From: Thalassotalea sp. HSM 43
GTDB taxonomy: Bacteria; Pseudomonadota; Gammaproteobacteria; Enterobacterales; Alteromonadaceae
NCBI RefSeq assembly: GCF_004752005.1
Contig: NZ_CP038493.1
Location: 3,310,302-3,374,301 of the forward strand
Direction: 5' to 3'
Length of the DNA: 64,000 nucleotides
Position 1 is the stretch's first letter. The number at the start of each line of letters is the position of its first letter. Positions 60,863 to 64,000 of this stretch are shown piece by piece. The notes under the pieces are model-generated. The model was not told where the DNA came from. It saw nothing but the letters and a program-made list of their open reading frames with translations, and did no database searches. The translations under genes were made by a program, and so were the position numbers.

Positions 60863-61657
60863 TTACCGATGCAGTTTCATACTGGCTAAATCGTTAATCC
60901 CATCCTTTGATAACTCTTTGATGGCTTTCTTATAATGGCCACGTAAATGTGATTTTAGGTGGGGAACAACGTGTTTTTTATCTATCCCTTTAGCGACGCA
61001 ATACAGCGCTAACGTGAATACCGTATCCGCTTCCGGCAAACTGGCTTGTCGATTCGCCATTTTGTTATAGCAACTGCCACAGCCACCTTTAAATTGATAC
61101 GCAGTATTAGCAAAAATAACACCAAAGCCCATTACACTTGCAACAACATCGACCGCTTGGGGGGCGAGTTTTTCTGAACCTGGGATCGGCGACTTTCGAT
61201 ACTGGATTAAAGCCGCTGACAACTGTTGCACCATAGTGGCAACTAGGTCTTGTGGTTGATTTATTTGTTGTGGGTTAAAGCTCAGCGGGATACGCATAGC
61301 GGAGCCTTGCTGGTAATCATTATGACTGACTTGAATATCATTACCGCGCAATGCGTCTGTAAAACCAAGTTGTGGCATGATGTTCGGTAATTGCGCGTAT
61401 TGCTCTGGTGAGTAGAGGCTGATTGGCCAATCCTGCATACCGGCATAATCTAGGGTATTTCGAAACACCAATTGCGTCATTTCTTCAACGCTACTGACTT
61501 TACCGGGATAGAAAGTGTTTGTTGGTAGAATCAGCTGACTTTGTTCTTTGAAATAGGATTCGCCAAAGTTTTCGACGGCCCAAATAAAGGTATCGATTAG
61601 CCACTGTTTAGAGTCTGCATCGAGAAGAGGAGATGGTTTAAATAATGATGCTAGCAT
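60863..61657 (-). CDS. unrecognised protein with CGSC motif
   Basis: 264 residues from the ATG at 61657; the frame is open upstream to a TTG at 61687 but no ribosome site favours either. No membrane helix or signal peptide is clear. In the C-terminal part GGCGSCYNK has Cys-x2-Cys, followed by TVFTLALYCVAKG; the two could form a metal or disulfide site. Leftward, upstream of mgsA by 77 bases, and divergent from sbcD. I do not recognise the family. Confidence 0.7.
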   Translation of the reverse strand: MLASLFKPSPLLDADSKQWLIDTFIWAVENFGESYFKEQSQLILPTNTFYPGKVSSVEEMTQLVFRNTLDYAGMQDWPISLYSPEQYAQLPNIMPQLGFTDALRGNDIQVSHNDYQQGSAMRIPLSFNPQQINQPQDLVATMVQQLSAALIQYRKSPIPGSEKLAPQAVDVVASVMGFGVIFANTAYQFKGGCGSCYNKMANRQASLPEADTVFTLALYCVAKGIDKKHVVPHLKSHLRGHYKKAIKELSKDGINDLASMKLHR

Positions 61658-61900
61658 AGCGAGTTGAATCAGTATTAAAAAAGGCAATGTAGCATGTAAC
61701 TATCTCGTCAACAAGGGCATCAACGAGCACCATAGCAAGCAGGGCATTAGGCACAGCGTTAGCACTAAAATACCCGCCAGCATCAATCAACAGCAAAACT
61801 TGGCATTGGCCGATTTTTTCCTCGATTAATTATGTGCACTCATCTTTATCTCTGGCATAATCTTGTTATCAATATTGTCGTTTAAATGAAAAGACACAGG

Positions 61901-63082
61901 ATGCGCTTTCTTCATACCTCTGACTGGCACATTGGCCGGTTGTTTCAAAACCAATCTCTTCTTGATGATCAACAATACGTGTTGGCACAAATAAAGCGCT
62001 ATTTAGTCGAATATCAGGTCGATGCGTTAATTATCGCTGGCGATGTCTTCGATCGTTCTGTGCCGCCAGCCGAAGCGGTGCAAATCCTTGATGACTTTAT
62101 TAATGAAATTCAGCAGCTTAACGTGACCACTATAATGATCAGCGGTAATCATGATAGCGCCAAACGTCTTCGTTTTGGTGCTAAGCAAATGCAGCACGCT
62201 GGCGTGCATATTCTTGCCGACTTAGCGGACATCGAACAACCTGTGATCGTCGAAAAAGCCGGTCAGAAAGTGGCTTTTTATGGCGTGCCATATCATGATC
62301 CCAGTGAAGTGAGATTGACTTTTAAAGACGATGATAACGCACAAACAATTCGCAGTTACGATCAGGCTCACAGTTATTGCGCGCAACAAATATTAGCTCA
62401 TAAAAATTTGCACCATAGTGATATGGCAGCGGTTTTAATTTCACATTGTTTTCTTGATGGCGCCAGTGAGTCTGATTCAGAACGACCATTATCGATAGGT
62501 GGTGCAGACAGAGTGAGCTGGCAGCCTTTAGAGCCATTTGATTATGTTGCCCTTGGTCATTTACACGGACCACAATATAAGGGTAAGCCGCATATTCGCT
62601 ACTCCGGCTCGTTATTAAAGTATTCATTTTCCGAATACAAACAACAAAAAGCGGTCACCTTGGTTGAATTAGAATCAGGCAAAGACATCGCCTTGACCTC
62701 ACTACCATTAACCGCGAAACGCGACGTTAAAGTGCTCGAAGGCACCTTGCAACAATTAATAGAACAAGGCCAGAATCATATAACAGAGCATGGTAAAGCG
62801 AGCGATGATTATTATCTTGCCAAACTAACCGATACTGAAATCATGCTTGATCCGATGGGGCAATTACGCTCTGTTTACCCAAATATTTTGCAACTCGAAC
62901 GGGTTAATTTCGCTCAAAGTGAGCAGCAACATCAGCCAATTGCCTTTGACAATCAAAAATCCGAAGCCGATGTGTTCGCTGAATTTTATCAACAAGTGAT
63001 GGGCATGGATTTAAGTCAACCGCAACGTGACTTGTTACACAGCTGTATTGATCAAGCGAAACAACACCAGGAGGGCGAATAA
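61901..63082 (+). CDS. sbcD: nuclease SbcCD subunit D (Mre11-like)
   Basis: Nuclease of the SbcCD complex, which cuts hairpins and DNA ends. 393 residues. Phosphodiesterase motifs in order: HTSDWHIGR, AGDVFDRS, ISGNHDSAKR, LISHCFLDG and ALGHLHGPQ. The ATG at 61901 matches the family N terminus (MRFLHTSDWH); an ATG five codons upstream (61886) has no better ribosome site. The stop overlaps sbcC by one base. Confidence 0.96.
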   Translation: MRFLHTSDWHIGRLFQNQSLLDDQQYVLAQIKRYLVEYQVDALIIAGDVFDRSVPPAEAVQILDDFINEIQQLNVTTIMISGNHDSAKRLRFGAKQMQHAGVHILADLADIEQPVIVEKAGQKVAFYGVPYHDPSEVRLTFKDDDNAQTIRSYDQAHSYCAQQILAHKNLHHSDMAAVLISHCFLDGASESDSERPLSIGGADRVSWQPLEPFDYVALGHLHGPQYKGKPHIRYSGSLLKYSFSEYKQQKAVTLVELESGKDIALTSLPLTAKRDVKVLEGTLQQLIEQGQNHITEHGKASDDYYLAKLTDTEIMLDPMGQLRSVYPNILQLERVNFAQSEQQHQPIAFDNQKSEADVFAEFYQQVMGMDLSQPQRDLLHSCIDQAKQHQEGE

Positions 63083-64000
63083 TGAAACTGATTAATTTAA
63101 CCATCAGCGCATTCGGCCCTTTTGCAAAAACGCAGACAGTTGATTTTACCAGCCTAGGTGATAATCCGCTGTTTTTAATCGATGGTCCAACTGGCGCGGG
63201 TAAGTCTTCGGTGTTACATGCTATATGTTACGCCTTATATGGCGAAACGACCGACGAAGCGCGCAAAGAGCAGGGCATTCGCAGCGATCATGCCAGCGAT
63301 GATACCTTAACCTCGGTCGGTCTAGAATTTGCCATTAAAGACAAGCGCTATCGAATAACCCGCACACCTTCGCAAATGCGAGCGGGTAAACGCGGCGATA
63401 AATTGGTCAAACACAACGCCACCGCAGAATTATTGCAGTTGCTTGACGATGGCACAGAACAGCTGCTCGTCGCCAAAAAGAAAAAGGATGCCGACGAATA
63501 CATTTTGCAAATTGTCGGATTAAGCGTGGATCAGTTTCGCCAGGTCATGGTATTACCACAGGGCAAATTTCGCGAATTGTTACTGGCCAACTCAAGCGAC
63601 CGTCAAGCGATTTTATCGACGCTATTTGCCACTGACATTTATCAAAAAATTGAAACACAAATTAAAGAGCGTGCCCTGCAAATTGAACGCCAATACAGTC
63701 AATTTAAAAGTAAGATTGATGAAACCTTGAGCGAAGTGTTGGTCGACAGTAATGAACAACTGCAGGAAAAAATTGTACAGCAACAACAATTGTGCGAGCA
63801 GCAACAGCAAGCCAAACATATTGAAGACGCTAATCGTCAATTATGCTTAGGCCAATATAAAGATGGCGAAAGCCTAAGTAAGCAGTTTCAGTTGCATGCC
63901 ATAGCGACAGAAAAACTCACCGCAATCGAAAGCCAACGTGAGGCTATGCAGGCTTTAGCGCAGAAAATTGAACTGGCGTTAACCGCACAAAAAATTAAGC
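63082..64000 (+). CDS. sbcC: nuclease SbcCD subunit C (Rad50-like, 3' truncated)
   Basis: ATPase of the SbcCD complex; about 306 codons are visible before the right edge. It begins MKLINLTISAFGPF and has the Walker A motif GPTGAGKSS (residues about 36-44). After the ATPase half-domain (VDQFRQVMVLPQGKFRE) a long coiled coil rich in Gln, Glu and Lys starts near residue 195 and runs past the end of the window. Its start overlaps the sbcD stop by one base. Confidence 0.96.
   Translation, partial: MKLINLTISAFGPFAKTQTVDFTSLGDNPLFLIDGPTGAGKSSVLHAICYALYGETTDEARKEQGIRSDHASDDTLTSVGLEFAIKDKRYRITRTPSQMRAGKRGDKLVKHNATAELLQLLDDGTEQLLVAKKKKDADEYILQIVGLSVDQFRQVMVLPQGKFRELLLANSSDRQAILSTLFATDIYQKIETQIKERALQIERQYSQFKSKIDETLSEVLVDSNEQLQEKIVQQQQLCEQQQQAKHIEDANRQLCLGQYKDGESLSKQFQLHAIATEKLTAIESQREAMQALAQKIELALTAQKIK

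Overview
The window reads as chromosomal DNA of a marine gammaproteobacterium. The order glnD-map / rpsB-tsf-pyrH-frr-uppS-cdsA-dxr-rseP-bamA-skp-lpxD-fabZ-lpxA-lpxB-rnhB-dnaE-accA-tilS, the fused nuoCD and the sirB2/sirB1/kdsA neighbourhood are typical of that class. dxr lying between cdsA and rseP (not before uppS as in E. coli), the moderate AT content and protein flavour suggest Alteromonadales, perhaps Colwelliaceae (Thalassotalea/Colwellia-like). That family call is inference, because no rRNA gene is present. No tRNA, rRNA, insertion sequence, integrase, phage gene or CRISPR array was recognised.

Region 1 (1-13943) is the respiratory complex I operon from nuoCD (cut at the left edge) through nuoE, F, G, H, I, J, K, L, M and N. 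It is tightly packed, and most junctions overlap by 1 to 17 bases. Together the genes encode the NADH-oxidising module (E, F, G), the quinone-site and Fe-S arm (CD, H, I) and the proton-pumping membrane arm (J, K, L, M, N).

Region 2 (13944-28500) is accessory. It holds a lipoprotein built of seven exact 18-residue repeats, a secreted streptogramin-lyase-like beta-propeller protein, a two-gene unit (three-helix membrane protein plus HlyD-type protein) and, convergent to it, an RND efflux pump whose permease gene precedes its adaptor gene. These are followed by a DEAD-box RNA helicase gene (deaD) behind a long structured leader, a crotonase-family enzyme, a periplasmic DUF1254/DUF1214 protein and a zinc-type alcohol dehydrogenase/quinone oxidoreductase.

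Region 3 (28501-54901) is the conserved housekeeping block. dapD, glnD and map run leftward; rpsB through tilS run rightward. The block joins nitrogen sensing, lysine/peptidoglycan precursor synthesis, translation factors, pyrimidine kinase, undecaprenyl and isoprenoid synthesis, phospholipid synthesis, sigma-E signalling, outer-membrane protein assembly, lipid A synthesis, DNA polymerase III alpha, acetyl-CoA carboxylase and tRNA-Ile lysidine synthesis. Many genes here start with GTG or TTG.

Region 4 (54902-64000) holds sstT, sirB2, sirB1, a DUF819 membrane protein, kdsA, a leftward pair (mgsA plus a small membrane protein), an unrecognised conserved-looking protein, and the sbcD-sbcC nuclease operon, with sbcC cut at the right edge.

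I found no clearly new multi-gene system. The best leads are small: nested inverted repeats around two DnaA-box-like sites before sirB2, tandem repeats that run through the dapD stop codon, two large hairpins between convergent genes at 18044-18148, a hairpin in front of accA, the exact 18-residue repeat lipoprotein, and the membrane-protein/HlyD pair. All functional calls are from reading the translated sequence; no database search was run.
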